From assembly GCA_963971425.1 (NCBI GenBank), contig OZ020519.1, forward strand, positions 5,844,028 to 5,908,027: DNA of 64,000 nt. Direction: 5' to 3'. Below the pieces are notes generated by a model. That model was not told where the DNA came from and searched no databases. It worked only from the letters and a program-made list of their open reading frames with translations. Origin of the DNA: Bryoerythrophyllum caledonicum (lineage: Eukaryota > Streptophyta > Bryopsida > Pottiales > Pottiaceae). Shown one piece after another: positions 1 to 9,297 of this stretch (its first letter is position 1; every line of letters begins with the position of its first letter). The position numbers and the translations under genes are program-made.

Positions 1-882
1 TCCAAAACTGCCACTATAAAAAAGAGACATGAAAATCATTTTTTAAAGTGAATTTTGGATTTTCAACCGTCAGATCTTAAAATAGACTTGAATATAAATA
101 TGCCATCAAATTTTGGTTGCAATCCACCGCACGGATTGATAGATTTTAGTGTTTAAAGTCAAAACAATGGTTCATTTTCATCCCAGCGTTGAGTAGATCA
201 GCTGACTTTGACTTCATTTTGTATCAAATTTTGGCATTGTTCAAGGTCTAAATCTTTTACCATTGTCTTAAGCATGATGTTATTTCCCAACACACCAATT
301 TTTAGAGGTAAAAAAAGGGGTGTAGCATATTCAAAACAAGTGTGCAAGGAGTGGAGGTTCAAAAATTGCCATTTCACGTTTTATTTTTTTGTGAACTACG
401 TATGTATTCAAATGATAATCCAAACGGTCAATAAGAAGGTGTTCACCATATATTGTTGTTGAAAAAAAAAAGTGAAAAATGTGAAGATCTCTAGGTTTTA
501 TGTAGAAAAGATGAATTTTTTCCTTCGTTGCCCGACAATGTGTGAAAATGTTTGACTTGGAATAAAATGCCTTTTTACACTAAAGACAAGATTTTTTTTT
601 GAAATTTCCAAAAAAGGAAATATTCTTTACATGTGTGAAAAATCTCAATGTTAATAGAAACTTTTGTCAAAAATTTTGGAGGTCCCCGAAGTCCCACTTT
701 TGGCTTTCAGTGGTACTAACTTTCAAACCACAAATCCAAAAATAAATAAATAAATATCTCCACGCAGCTCTTATCAGATCCTATCTTGAAAAAAAAAATC
801 AATTAAAAAGGATTTTTTTTGAATTGTAGGTACCTGCCCAAAATCCAAAATGATCCCGGGGGGACGTTTGGTCCTTTAGGGG
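1..882 (+). repeat. TTAA-flanked DNA transposon, family A, left end cut by window edge
   Basis: The segment is a near copy, in opposite orientation, of 47062-47987. Its right end reads GGTCCTTTAGGGG followed by TTAA (883-886). By comparison with the second copy only about 40 bp of the left end is missing outside the window. No transposase reading frame is visible, so it is non-autonomous. Ends that start with CCC and a TTAA target are the hallmark of the piggyBac superfamily; assignment to that superfamily is inferred from ends alone. Confidence 0.85.
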
Positions 883-886
883 TTAA

Positions 887-1522
887 GCATGATGTTAGTT
901 CCTTGTACACCAATTTTTAGAGGTAGCAAAAGGGTGTAGCATATTCAAAACAACTGTGCAAGGAGTGGAAGTTCGGAATTTTCTTAATTCACACTGTAAT
1001 TTTATGTGAACTTAATATGTTTTAGATTGGTAATTCAAATGGTCAATAAGAAGGTTTACACCACATATTGTTGTGGAAAAAACAAAAAGTGGAAAATAAA
1101 TAGATATCTAGATTTTAATTGGAGAACAAGAAGTTTTTTTGGTACCTTGCTCAATATTGACTGACAATGTGTGAAAATGTTTGACTTGGGTTGGTATATT
1201 ATTTTTCACTAAAGACAAGAACTTATTTTGACAACATCTAGGGAAATAATATTACTTGCAAGTACTGAAAATCTCACATTCAACAAAGCGTCATAGCAAA
1301 AGTTTTTGGACGTGCCCGACTTGCCTACTCTCCCCATTTGAAATTCAAAACCCTAAAACTTTTTGATGAAATGTCCAATTGAGTTAAAAATTATTTTCCC
1401 ACTAAAGTCTTGGTAATGCCTTTCTATAGAAATTTTTTCAAAGAGAAATGTTGGAAATTGACACCATAAGAACCTGACCGAATTTTCAAAAAGCCAATTT
1501 TTGACACTTGATCCTTTAGGGG
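887..1522 (+). repeat. Right part of a second family A element, host of the 1-882 insertion
   Basis: Starting directly after TTAA 883-886, the sequence continues with the family A internal segment that in copy 1 follows its own internal TTAA near 270, and runs to a terminal GATCCTTTAGGGG plus TTAA (1523-1526). The simplest reading is that the 1-882 copy jumped into an internal TTAA of this older copy. The left part of the older copy would lie beyond the window edge. Confidence 0.75.
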
Positions 1523-1526
1523 TTAA

Positions 1527-2640
1527 ATATGCTACACCACTTCTGCATTCCTAAACATTGGTGTAAAATGGAACTTCTATCATTTCTGACATGATGATAA
1601 TGAATCTAGATCATGTGTGATGCAATCTTTTGAATCCAAGTGAACTGAAACAAAAGGAATCCACTGAACCTTGGGATGAAAATGAACCATGTTGTCTACT
1701 TGTTAATACAGATACCATTGGAACTTGTTACAATCGCTAATAAAAGAAAGGGTTTGTACATCCACATAAAGGTTATTCTACAAACAACATAGTATAGAAG
1801 ATCAATGAACAATCAATCTTAAACTTGTATAAAAATAAATATTTACCTCAAGATACATTGCACGTATTAGCGGTACACCCAATGATGCTTGATGGCATTC
1901 AACAGTACATCACCATTCCATCGTTGTTGTTGAGCATGTTTTTCAACCCTTCCCACTTTACCTGCAACACATGCATAAAATTTATATGGTAAACTATGTG
2001 ATAAAAACTTCTAAGTATCTTCATATTACATATAGCCCGAAATTTTAATATAATATTTTAAAAGTGGGAACATAAGGAAACAAAACAAAAGGCCCAAAGT
2101 TCAAAAGTCAAATTTTGACTAGTAGACTTGAGGCACAAGGTTCCAACACGGATATAAGGTTTCTATGCAAATCTAGAGATCATTTCTCTTCCCAGTTTCT
2201 AAGGTGAGCTCTCTTGCAATCAAAACCTCCAGGCCATGTGATTTTTACTTCATTCACTAATTTCTGTCAACTTTGTGTACTATGTAGATTGGAGGAAATT
2301 TGCACATCGAGGAGACTTTTGCGAATTTGGTAAGCTTTTGAGATTGTTTCAATTCTGAATATGAGGGAACTCCAGGGTTAGGTTCATGGATCTTGAAGTT
2401 CAATTAGAGTTACGATAGTGTTAGATGGGTACCAATATTTGAATACACAAATGAGGACACCAACTTTAGTACGTACAAAATTGCAAATTCAACAAAGTTG
2501 AATGAATACACATGTAGCAGTGAACAACTCGCGAGTTCAGCCTTTGTTCAACTGAAATAATTACACTAAACCACACAGAATTGAAGTCAAGAGAGTAGCT
2601 AGTAGTAAGGCACTAAACCTCAGTATGGCAGATCAACGCA
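1527..2640. other. AT-rich intergenic DNA, no gene seen
   Basis: No reading frame, RNA gene or clear repeat boundary could be supported here. The DNA is AT-rich with short polypurine runs. Confidence 0.5.
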
Positions 2641-3420
2641 TTACCTTAAACCCTAGCCGCCACAACCAGGCACCCAAACCCTAGCCCCAACACCTAGCCG
2701 CCGCACCCAAACCCTAGCTGCCGTTCCCATGGAGTTCGCACGTCACCTCATGGAGTAACCGTAGACTCGAGGTGTGCGCGCGCACACCCCCAACTGCTGC
2801 TGGTGCCCCTCCACCAATCCAAAAAACGACCTGACCTTCGTTAGAAACCGTCACGTGCCACCTCTTAACGCTGGTGAGGAAGAGTTTCGTGAGTTTAGGG
2901 TGTCCATTAAGATTTAGGGTTTTTAGGTTATGGTGCCAAATCCCTGCGCAACCCTCGCTGCCGGGAGCCTGCGCAACCCTCGTTGCCCTCCCGGCGCTGC
3001 GCGCTCGCAGCCCTTCCGGCGCAGCAGCCCTCACAACCCTCCAGGCGCGGCACGGGCCTCGCCCTCATGGCGCAAGCGCCGTCAAATCCCTCCTGCCGCG
3101 GCGAAGGCGCTGTCCTCACGGGCTCTTCCTTCCAACTCGGGTTCAGCCCTTCCCAACGCGGCGCTGCGTAGGTGCGGCGCTCTACTCTTTTGATTTCTCC
3201 ATTCTTCTCACACCCAAACTATCTCCTTCTCTCTCCCAAACCCTAGCCGCCCTCAAACCTCCCCTCCATTCCTCTCCCTCACAACTCTTTTCTCCTCACC
3301 CTCCGCCCTCACAAGTCCCTCTCTCATAAACCTACAACCCTCTCCTTCCTCCAAACCCTCTCTTTCACTCTCGCAGCCTCCTCTCAACTATGGCAGGGGT
3401 GTGCGCGCGCACACCCCTCG
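2640..3420. repeat. GC-rich low-complexity island bounded by two Z-DNA-prone palindromes
   Basis: In strongly AT-rich surroundings this block is GC- and CpG-rich and built from degenerate repeats of GCGCAACCCTCG, CGCAGCCCTTCCGGCG and ACCCTAGCCGCC. Perfect palindromes GGTGTGCGCGCGCACACC lie at 2771-2788 and, with two more G/C pairs at each side, at 3396-3417. Open frames across it in several phases follow from the base composition and show no domain. It may be a mobile insert of about 650 bp or a decayed CpG-rich leader; I cannot decide which. Confidence 0.6.
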
Positions 3421-3439
3421 TAGGACTACCCACACATTT

Positions 3440-3612
3440 CAAAGGATTGATATCCTTATTGATACCCTAAATTCCGAAACCCTAACTCAGAACCCTAAGT
3501 TGATACCCGAAGTTAATACCATGTTGACATCCGGTTATGTTGAAACCCTAAGTTCATACCCTGGTGGTGATACCCTCGATATTGATACCCCAAGTACCTT
3601 GGTCCATAAATG
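3440..3612. repeat. Degenerate ACCCTAA / GATACCC short repeats
   Basis: Variants of GATACCCTAA, AAACCCTAA and GATACCC recur every 10-20 bases. This resembles decayed plant telomere-type repeat mixed with a GATACC word. Confidence 0.5.
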
Positions 3613-3613
3613 A

Positions 3614-4640
3614 TGTGGAGAATATCTCAACCAAAAATCATTAAAAATGCTAGTTTTAGTGCAATTATTATAGGGAAAAAAATGAAGTTTTTTGGGTACT
3701 TTTAACCGTAGGATCTTAATAACGACTTATTAAGTAACACACTCTAGACATTTCATAAAGTTTTACCGCACGGATTGAAAGATTATAATGTTTGAAGTAG
3801 AAAAAAGGCTCATTTTCATCCCTGCGTTTTATGGATCAGCAGACTTTGACCTCAATTAGTGACCAATATTGGCATTTCAAAGGGTCTCAATAAATTACCA
3901 TAATGTTTAGCATGATGTTAATTTGCTACATACCAATTTTTAGAGGTAGAAAAGGAGTGTAGCATATTCAAAATAATTGTGCAATGAGTGGAGGTTCAAT
4001 AATTCTCAATTCACGTTATATTTTTTTGTGAACTCGATATTGTTTCAAATGAGAATCCAAATGGTCAATAAGAAGTTGTACATCACATAATGCCGTAGGA
4101 AAAATCAAAAGTGAATCATACAAAGATCTCAAAGATTTATGTGGAAAGGTAGAAGTTTTTTTGGTACCTTGACCGAAAATGTGTGACAATGTGTGAAAAT
4201 AATTGAGTGGGATTAATATGCTATTTCACCAAAGAACTAACAACATGCTTAACACGATGGTATTGGATTTAGATCTTCTGTAGTGCAAATTTTTTGAGAG
4301 GTAGACAAGGGGTGTAGCATATTTTTTAAAAATGTGCAATGAGTGGAGGTTCAAAAATTCTCAATTCACGTTATGTTTTTTTGTGAACTCGATATTGTTT
4401 TAAATGAGAATCCAAATGGTCAAGAAGAAGTTTTCTGGTACTCTCCCCGAAAATGTGTGACAATGTGTGAAAATAATTGACTTGGATCAATATGCTATTT
4501 CACCAAAGAACTAACAACATGCTTAACACGATGGTATTGGATTTAGATCTTGTGTTGTGCAAAAGTTTTTAGAGGTAGACAAGGGGTGTTGCATGTTCAA
4601 AAAAATTGTCTAATGAGTGGTGGTTCAGAAATTCTTATTC
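3614..4640 (+). repeat. Family A-related repeat with staggered internal duplications
   Basis: 3640-4250 matches the first half of family A: the words TTTTAACCGTAGGATCTTAA, CCGCACGGATTGAAAGATTA and CCAATTTTTAGAGGTAGAAA appear in the same order as in 1-600. The stretch around the gtgtagcatatt ... gtgcaatgagtggaggttc words is then repeated at 4250-4500 and again at 4500-4640. Neither family A terminus is visible. The ORF block at 4698 begins directly after the last partial copy. Confidence 0.75.
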
Positions 4641-4697
4641 CATACTAATAGTGACTATCGTTTTGTAATGATATATAGGTTTTTTGAGTGTTGCGTT

Positions 4698-5332
4698 ATG
4701 GCACCACCAAGTATTGACAGAATCTGGGAGAGCCACGGCTGGTGGATCACCGAAGTGGATGAGTCGATCGCCTTCTTGTGGGTGACGGATTATCCTTTTG
4801 AGCTGGGGAAGCATACATCGGCGTTGGAAAGAGTTTTGGAAAAATTTAGGCAATCACTCTTCGACGTGATGATATGGTATACGTTACTTGCGTAGTGGGT
4901 CCAGGTCAATCGGAGGTGAAGACTTCTCTTTCGAAGAAGTTGCTTCTTGCACTTGTCCCTTTGAATCTTTTTCAAAATCCAGGTCAAGTGAAGTTCCTCA
5001 AATCATTACAGACGTTTTGGTTGAACATCTCTCTTGCGGTACGTACTGCTAGACACAATAACGTCTTAGCATGTTTAGCGTTATCACCGGAGATGGTGCT
5101 GAAGGCTCAGAAGATTATGGAGGAACATATCACATATGAGGCATTTTGGGAGAGGGACCCATTGCGTGCGACAACTTCAGCCCCACCAGCGGAACCAGAA
5201 GAAACAGAAGTCTATCGAATTCTTGCTGAGCCGTTGCAATTGGATTGGAGACCATTAGAGGGGGGAGGGGAAGTGAAGGCCAACATCCCACCACAATTTC
5301 TGAGGTATAGACACTACCGAATCCACCATTAA
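4698..5332 (+). pseudogene. Interrupted leader reading frame of the ParB/methyltransferase-like block
   Basis: An ATG at 4698 opens a frame (starting MAPPSIDRIWESHGWW) that continues, after a change of frame, as a Leu/Lys-rich helical segment and an acidic, Pro-rich tail up to 5332. Base composition matches the two long ORFs that follow and differs from the AT-rich repeats on both sides, so it probably belongs to the same coding unit. About one or two breaks interrupt it. I recognise no domain. It could be the N-terminal part of the next protein, a separate small protein, or coding remnants. Confidence 0.45.
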
Positions 5333-5409
5333 CAAGTAGACGTCCTACGAAGAGGCCACGGCGTGTTGAGAGTGATGTAGCTTCTGGTTCAAAAGAAGGC
5401 CCATCAAGT

Positions 5410-6804
5410 TTGGATCCAAGCAAGAGGAGGTTGACTAGGAGAAGTGTAAGATCGGGTGGCAGGGTTCCTAGTTCGGGGCTGAGGACGTCTGATGGTCATT
5501 GTAGGGCTCCTACATCTACAGTGGGAGATTTAGCTGATTTATCAGCCATGGCGCCAGAGGAAGAAGCATTTCACAACCTATCTGACAGTGTTCCAGAGGA
5601 TTTTGAAGACACTACGGAGATACCACAGGATGTTCCAACTTCAATGTATTTAAAAGCACTAGTGCCTATAGCGGAGGAGATTGCAAAAGGATCAGTGTGG
5701 GGGAATTTTGTATTTAAGGCACACATAGACCGCATTGTCTCTGTGGAGAATCCGGAAACAAACCACCGGGTTTTATCACAGAAGAGGGTCAGAGAAGTAT
5801 TTAACCACTTAAGAGACCCTGAATCCGCGAGTCGGGTGAGTAGATTGGTACTTCGACCGATCAGATACATCGTGCATACTACCACTGATGATGGTGTCGT
5901 TGAGAAGGAGGAGTTGCCATTTTCGTTGGTCGGAACGGCACAAGAGTTTGAGCGCATGTTCATTGCACACGGGAGTGCTTCTGTACAGGATGCAATAGGA
6001 TCCCAGTATTCTTGGCTTCAAGATCATATCATTTGGGAACCGGTGGATGGGCAACACATAGTAGCAACTTGTAAGTTTGCACAACAACAGTGGAGAGATG
6101 GTATTATGCCTTTAAATGAATACCTGGACACGTTCGAGCGGCGGGAGGCCTCTTTTGTGGTGTATGATGATCGCCGGTTCCACATTGAGAAGTCTGCACG
6201 GATCAACGTGGCGGAGTTTCAAAGACAATCATATTCTACTATGGAGGAGGATTTGAGGAAGTTCCGTCAGATTTGGGATCTATACGGGAGGCCTGATAGC
6301 ACAATACGTGCGGACGATGTACGCAGGGCTGTTGCTTTGGTGAGTGCGGCAAGTGTAGTGCATAAATTGCCCAAGGGGGATGGAGTTGTCACGGTGAAGA
6401 GGTTGGCCAAAAACATGGAGGATCTGACCAATCATGCGTGGAATCCGAGCAATGATTGCTTCGAAGCTATCATACAAGTATGCAAGGACTACGAAGCCGG
6501 CATTCTCTTTTACAGCAAGGAGGAAGAGGACAAGTGGAAGGACATGGCGAGGAAGAAAGAGTTGGATCCAAATGTGGATGTACGACCAACAAGAAAGGAG
6601 ATGACCCAGAATTGGTTGAGGCCATTAGGTAGGGTTCCGAATCCATATTATCTTCGGTTGGCAAAGTCTGCTGCAGCGAAGCCGGTGGGAGGGGATGGAG
6701 TAAGACCACGTCAAGCATATTACTTCGACGGTGTAAAAGACAAGAACCCACATCCTCTACGATTGCCGGTGTGGTTGACCGATATCAGAGACGAGAAGCT
6801 GTGA
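5410..6804 (+). CDS. Protein with ParB/DGQH-like core (ORF1 of a two-ORF block)
   Basis: This is an intronless open frame of about 465 codons. It is open back to 5311 without ATG, and the first in-frame ATG is at 5548. A basic, Arg-rich N-terminus (KRRLTRRSVRSGGR) precedes a segment that reads like a ParB/sulfiredoxin-type domain: IDRIV, then an Arg-Val-rich helix, VLRPIRYIV and, near residue 165 from the 5548 ATG, VDGQHIVATCKFAQ. The last is comparable to the DGQHR-type nucleotide-binding motif of ParB-like nucleases, with I where R is common. A helical C-terminal half ends in RPLGRVPNPYYLRLAKSA. The stop codon shares bases with the ATG of ORF2. ParB-like proteins paired with DNA methyltransferases are familiar from phages and bacterial mobile elements, and I know of no characterised plant gene of this kind. 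The domain call rests on motif reading only. The frame, length and composition make real coding likely. Confidence 0.6.
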   Translation: MDPSKRRLTRRSVRSGGRVPSSGLRTSDGHCRAPTSTVGDLADLSAMAPEEEAFHNLSDSVPEDFEDTTEIPQDVPTSMYLKALVPIAEEIAKGSVWGNFVFKAHIDRIVSVENPETNHRVLSQKRVREVFNHLRDPESASRVSRLVLRPIRYIVHTTTDDGVVEKEELPFSLVGTAQEFERMFIAHGSASVQDAIGSQYSWLQDHIIWEPVDGQHIVATCKFAQQQWRDGIMPLNEYLDTFERREASFVVYDDRRFHIEKSARINVAEFQRQSYSTMEEDLRKFRQIWDLYGRPDSTIRADDVRRAVALVSAASVVHKLPKGDGVVTVKRLAKNMEDLTNHAWNPSNDCFEAIIQVCKDYEAGILFYSKEEEDKWKDMARKKELDPNVDVRPTRKEMTQNWLRPLGRVPNPYYLRLAKSAAAKPVGGDGVRPRQAYYFDGVKDKNPHPLRLPVWLTDIRDEKL

Positions 6805-8660
6805 TGAATTCGATCCGTTGGTTGATGGTGGAGAACAAGGAAAGTACACCTGATTCCATGGAGGAGTTCTTTTGTATCCGTGTTGGAAAGTATTTTCCGA
6901 GGAGTAACGCACAACTTGATACCTTTGGGAAGCTTTTGAATGATGCCACGAAAAAAGCTTGGACTGCTCCTATGCGGGGGAAGGTGTCTAAACTGGAAGA
7001 CATAGGCTACCTCATCCCCCCTTCCATCAGGTTTCATTATGGTGACATTGCAGCAGGGGGGCGTGGATACATTGGACTGTCCGTGGATGTGAGAGAATTG
7101 GCTACTGCTAATTGGAAATGGCAGATGGAAGTCAAGAGGCCAGGGCACAGCGATACAGAGAATCTTCTTCCGGTTCGGTGTAGAAGAGGGTTATTCCGCA
7201 CCGACTACATAGAGTTGGGGAAACCATGTTCGTGGGTGATTGATTGTCGACGTGGCGGTGAGTGGCATGGAGATGGTCTTTGGGGAGACGTCCAATTATC
7301 CGCAGCTTTTGCACAGCTGATACTATGGATGGCAAATATTGTACGATGGAACGTCATCTTCTTGTTACCAGCGGCTGTGTATACCAACGAAGAGTTTTTT
7401 ACGAAGGTGAAGCTTCCAGAGCGATGTACTATGCGACGTGGATGTTGGGCTTTTGATCCGAACTTGGTTAATCCCTATGCTCTCAATTTTACAGAGAATG
7501 GGCGTCTGGAGCAAGTAGTACAACCGATTGGCGATGTTGTGATTTGTATGCAACACCCTGTGGGTACATCTCCTGGCCCGAACTATGTTTCTGGAGACGT
7601 TCCACTTCCACTTGTTTTCTTGGATCACTGGAGTGAGGTACGCCAACCCTCTGAAGTTGATTCACTTGAGAGATCTCCATCAGAGCTGGCAAGACTAGTG
7701 GGCTCATACTTGTCCCATGGTTGGGGTTTAGTGGCGTGTAACATATCTACGGCCATTCCGACGATCCTTGAAAGAGATTTCCAGGGATCTGAGATTTTCA
7801 TCATTGATGATTCTACAGACAGAGTTTCATTCGTGTACAATGAGTTGTCCGACAATTTCCAAGGACAACTGTTGGTCAGGACTGGTGGAACAAGTATTGG
7901 TTGCAACATCGTACCTGAGACCGAAGAGGCGGTTGGTGGAGTGAGGAATGAAGACGACAATGATGATGGAGGTGGTTTAAATGAGAGATTGCCACGTTCA
8001 GGTACCATTGAAGATTTCTCATCTCGCAGTAGTTCAGACGCCGATGACGATGGAGTGAACCAATCTCCTCCAACAAAGAGGATTCCATCAACGCAGCGGA
8101 CGGTGGGAGATACTTCAGAGGAGACGTCTGCAACACCTATAGAGAGGATGCAAGATACAGGTGTAGTAGATGTTAATTTGGCGGCACGGGCAGGAGGGGG
8201 GCGTACATTTGATGGTCCTGGGCTGGAGATGGAGGAAGAAGGATTGGATTCGTGTGAATTTTTTTCGGTGCGGAGGAGGATTCCACAGCCTTCGATGCCT
8301 TCTCAACCAGAGCTTGTATCGGAGACACAAGAGACGTTTGGAGGTACTCAGAGTGATACCGGACCAGGTTTGTCTTCCGTTCCAAGATCTAGCGTATCCG
8401 AGGACATCATTGCATTTCAGGGGGCCTTATCATCAGAGCGAGAGATGTCCTTCAATTCAGAGGATGGCTTTTTCTATAATGATGATAGGGTAAGGCATAC
8501 GCGGGAGGGTGTTCTTGGCAATTACCGATTTGTTGAGTGTGCGTCCATTGGCATCGAAGATGTGCGAGATCGTCCAGTGGAGGATCATGAACTATCCGCT
8601 ATGGTAGGTAGCGCCATTAGACACCTGGAGGGAATCGTTCCGCCAGAAGATGAGCTGTGA
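6804..8660 (+). CDS. Degenerate N4/N6 DNA methyltransferase-like protein (ORF2 of a two-ORF block)
   Basis: This is an uninterrupted frame of about 618 codons. Its ATG (6804-6806) overlaps the TGA of ORF1 as TGATG; a GTG-initiated extension back to 6771 is open but unlikely to be used. Residues ~138-190 run SWVIDCRRGGEWHGDGLWGD, an amphipathic helix, then WNVIFLLPAAVY. This is the layout of the motif IV strand and following helix of amino-methyltransferases, but the DPPY tetrapeptide is absent. Residues ~290-350 run SPSELARLVGSYLSHGWGLVACN, a helix, EIFIIDD and a helix. This resembles the C-terminal motif X/I part of beta-class enzymes, but the G-rich loop (FxGxGT) is replaced by CNIST. The remaining ~250 residues are acidic, Ser/Thr-rich and probably disordered. 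If the fold call is right, this is a catalytically dead relative that may bind DNA. The methyltransferase call is tentative. Confidence 0.55.
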   Translation: MNSIRWLMVENKESTPDSMEEFFCIRVGKYFPRSNAQLDTFGKLLNDATKKAWTAPMRGKVSKLEDIGYLIPPSIRFHYGDIAAGGRGYIGLSVDVRELATANWKWQMEVKRPGHSDTENLLPVRCRRGLFRTDYIELGKPCSWVIDCRRGGEWHGDGLWGDVQLSAAFAQLILWMANIVRWNVIFLLPAAVYTNEEFFTKVKLPERCTMRRGCWAFDPNLVNPYALNFTENGRLEQVVQPIGDVVICMQHPVGTSPGPNYVSGDVPLPLVFLDHWSEVRQPSEVDSLERSPSELARLVGSYLSHGWGLVACNISTAIPTILERDFQGSEIFIIDDSTDRVSFVYNELSDNFQGQLLVRTGGTSIGCNIVPETEEAVGGVRNEDDNDDGGGLNERLPRSGTIEDFSSRSSSDADDDGVNQSPPTKRIPSTQRTVGDTSEETSATPIERMQDTGVVDVNLAARAGGGRTFDGPGLEMEEEGLDSCEFFSVRRRIPQPSMPSQPELVSETQETFGGTQSDTGPGLSSVPRSSVSEDIIAFQGALSSEREMSFNSEDGFFYNDDRVRHTREGVLGNYRFVECASIGIEDVRDRPVEDHELSAMVGSAIRHLEGIVPPEDEL

Positions 8661-9290
8661 GCTGTGGAGCTATATACTATAGTAGAGCATGCACGCAATT
8701 TAGGTGGCAAGTACGTTAGTATAATGCAGTTTGAGATGTGTCTATCGTTCGATGGGTGGTATATATTTATATATTGGGTGGTTCATATGATATGTTTGAT
8801 TTTAGAATTCCTCAGCAATAGTGTGGAATTGCTTGATTATGTATGTTTTTGCATTATAAAATACAGTGAGGTACTTTACACTGTCTTAGGAAATTGCATA
8901 TATATTTTTGTATCTCTTACACATTGTATTTGTAGTGCAATATTCTAAAATCCTATAATAACTCATAACACATTTATAATCTCTTTGGGCACATGATCAT
9001 AATTTTGTGGTAGGATTTGCAAACTAGAGTAGAAATCATATATTTTCTAAAAAAAGGTAGCGAATGTAAAAAATATATTACTGATATGAACATGAAGATG
9101 CCAATGTATGACACGACAAACACCAAATTTTTTTGACAAAAAACATACTAAACTTTTGCCAAATTTTGATTTAAAAAAAAATTATGAGCAAAAAATTTGC
9201 GGCTTTCTACCAGCAACCAGTGCACTTGGCTAAGTGCATATTTGCTTAATTGCATGTTGGTATTGCAATACTTCTTTGTTTTCTCTTAAA
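8661..9290. other. AT-rich spacer after the two-ORF block
   Basis: No gene could be supported. The DNA turns AT-rich right after the ORF2 stop. A frame at 8664-8948 is Ile/Tyr/Cys-rich and looks like translated AT-rich DNA. A weak family A-like patch (tttttgacaaaaaacatact) lies near 9135. Confidence 0.4.
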
Positions 9291-9297
9291 TTCTTAA

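Noticed and set aside
2714-3329. Several overlapping frames on both strands in the GC-rich island
   Set aside because: Open in many phases at once because of high GC and repeats; no consistent codon pattern or domain.
8664-8948. Hydrophobic 94-codon frame after ORF2
   Set aside because: AT-rich, Ile/Tyr/Cys-rich composition typical of translated noncoding DNA.
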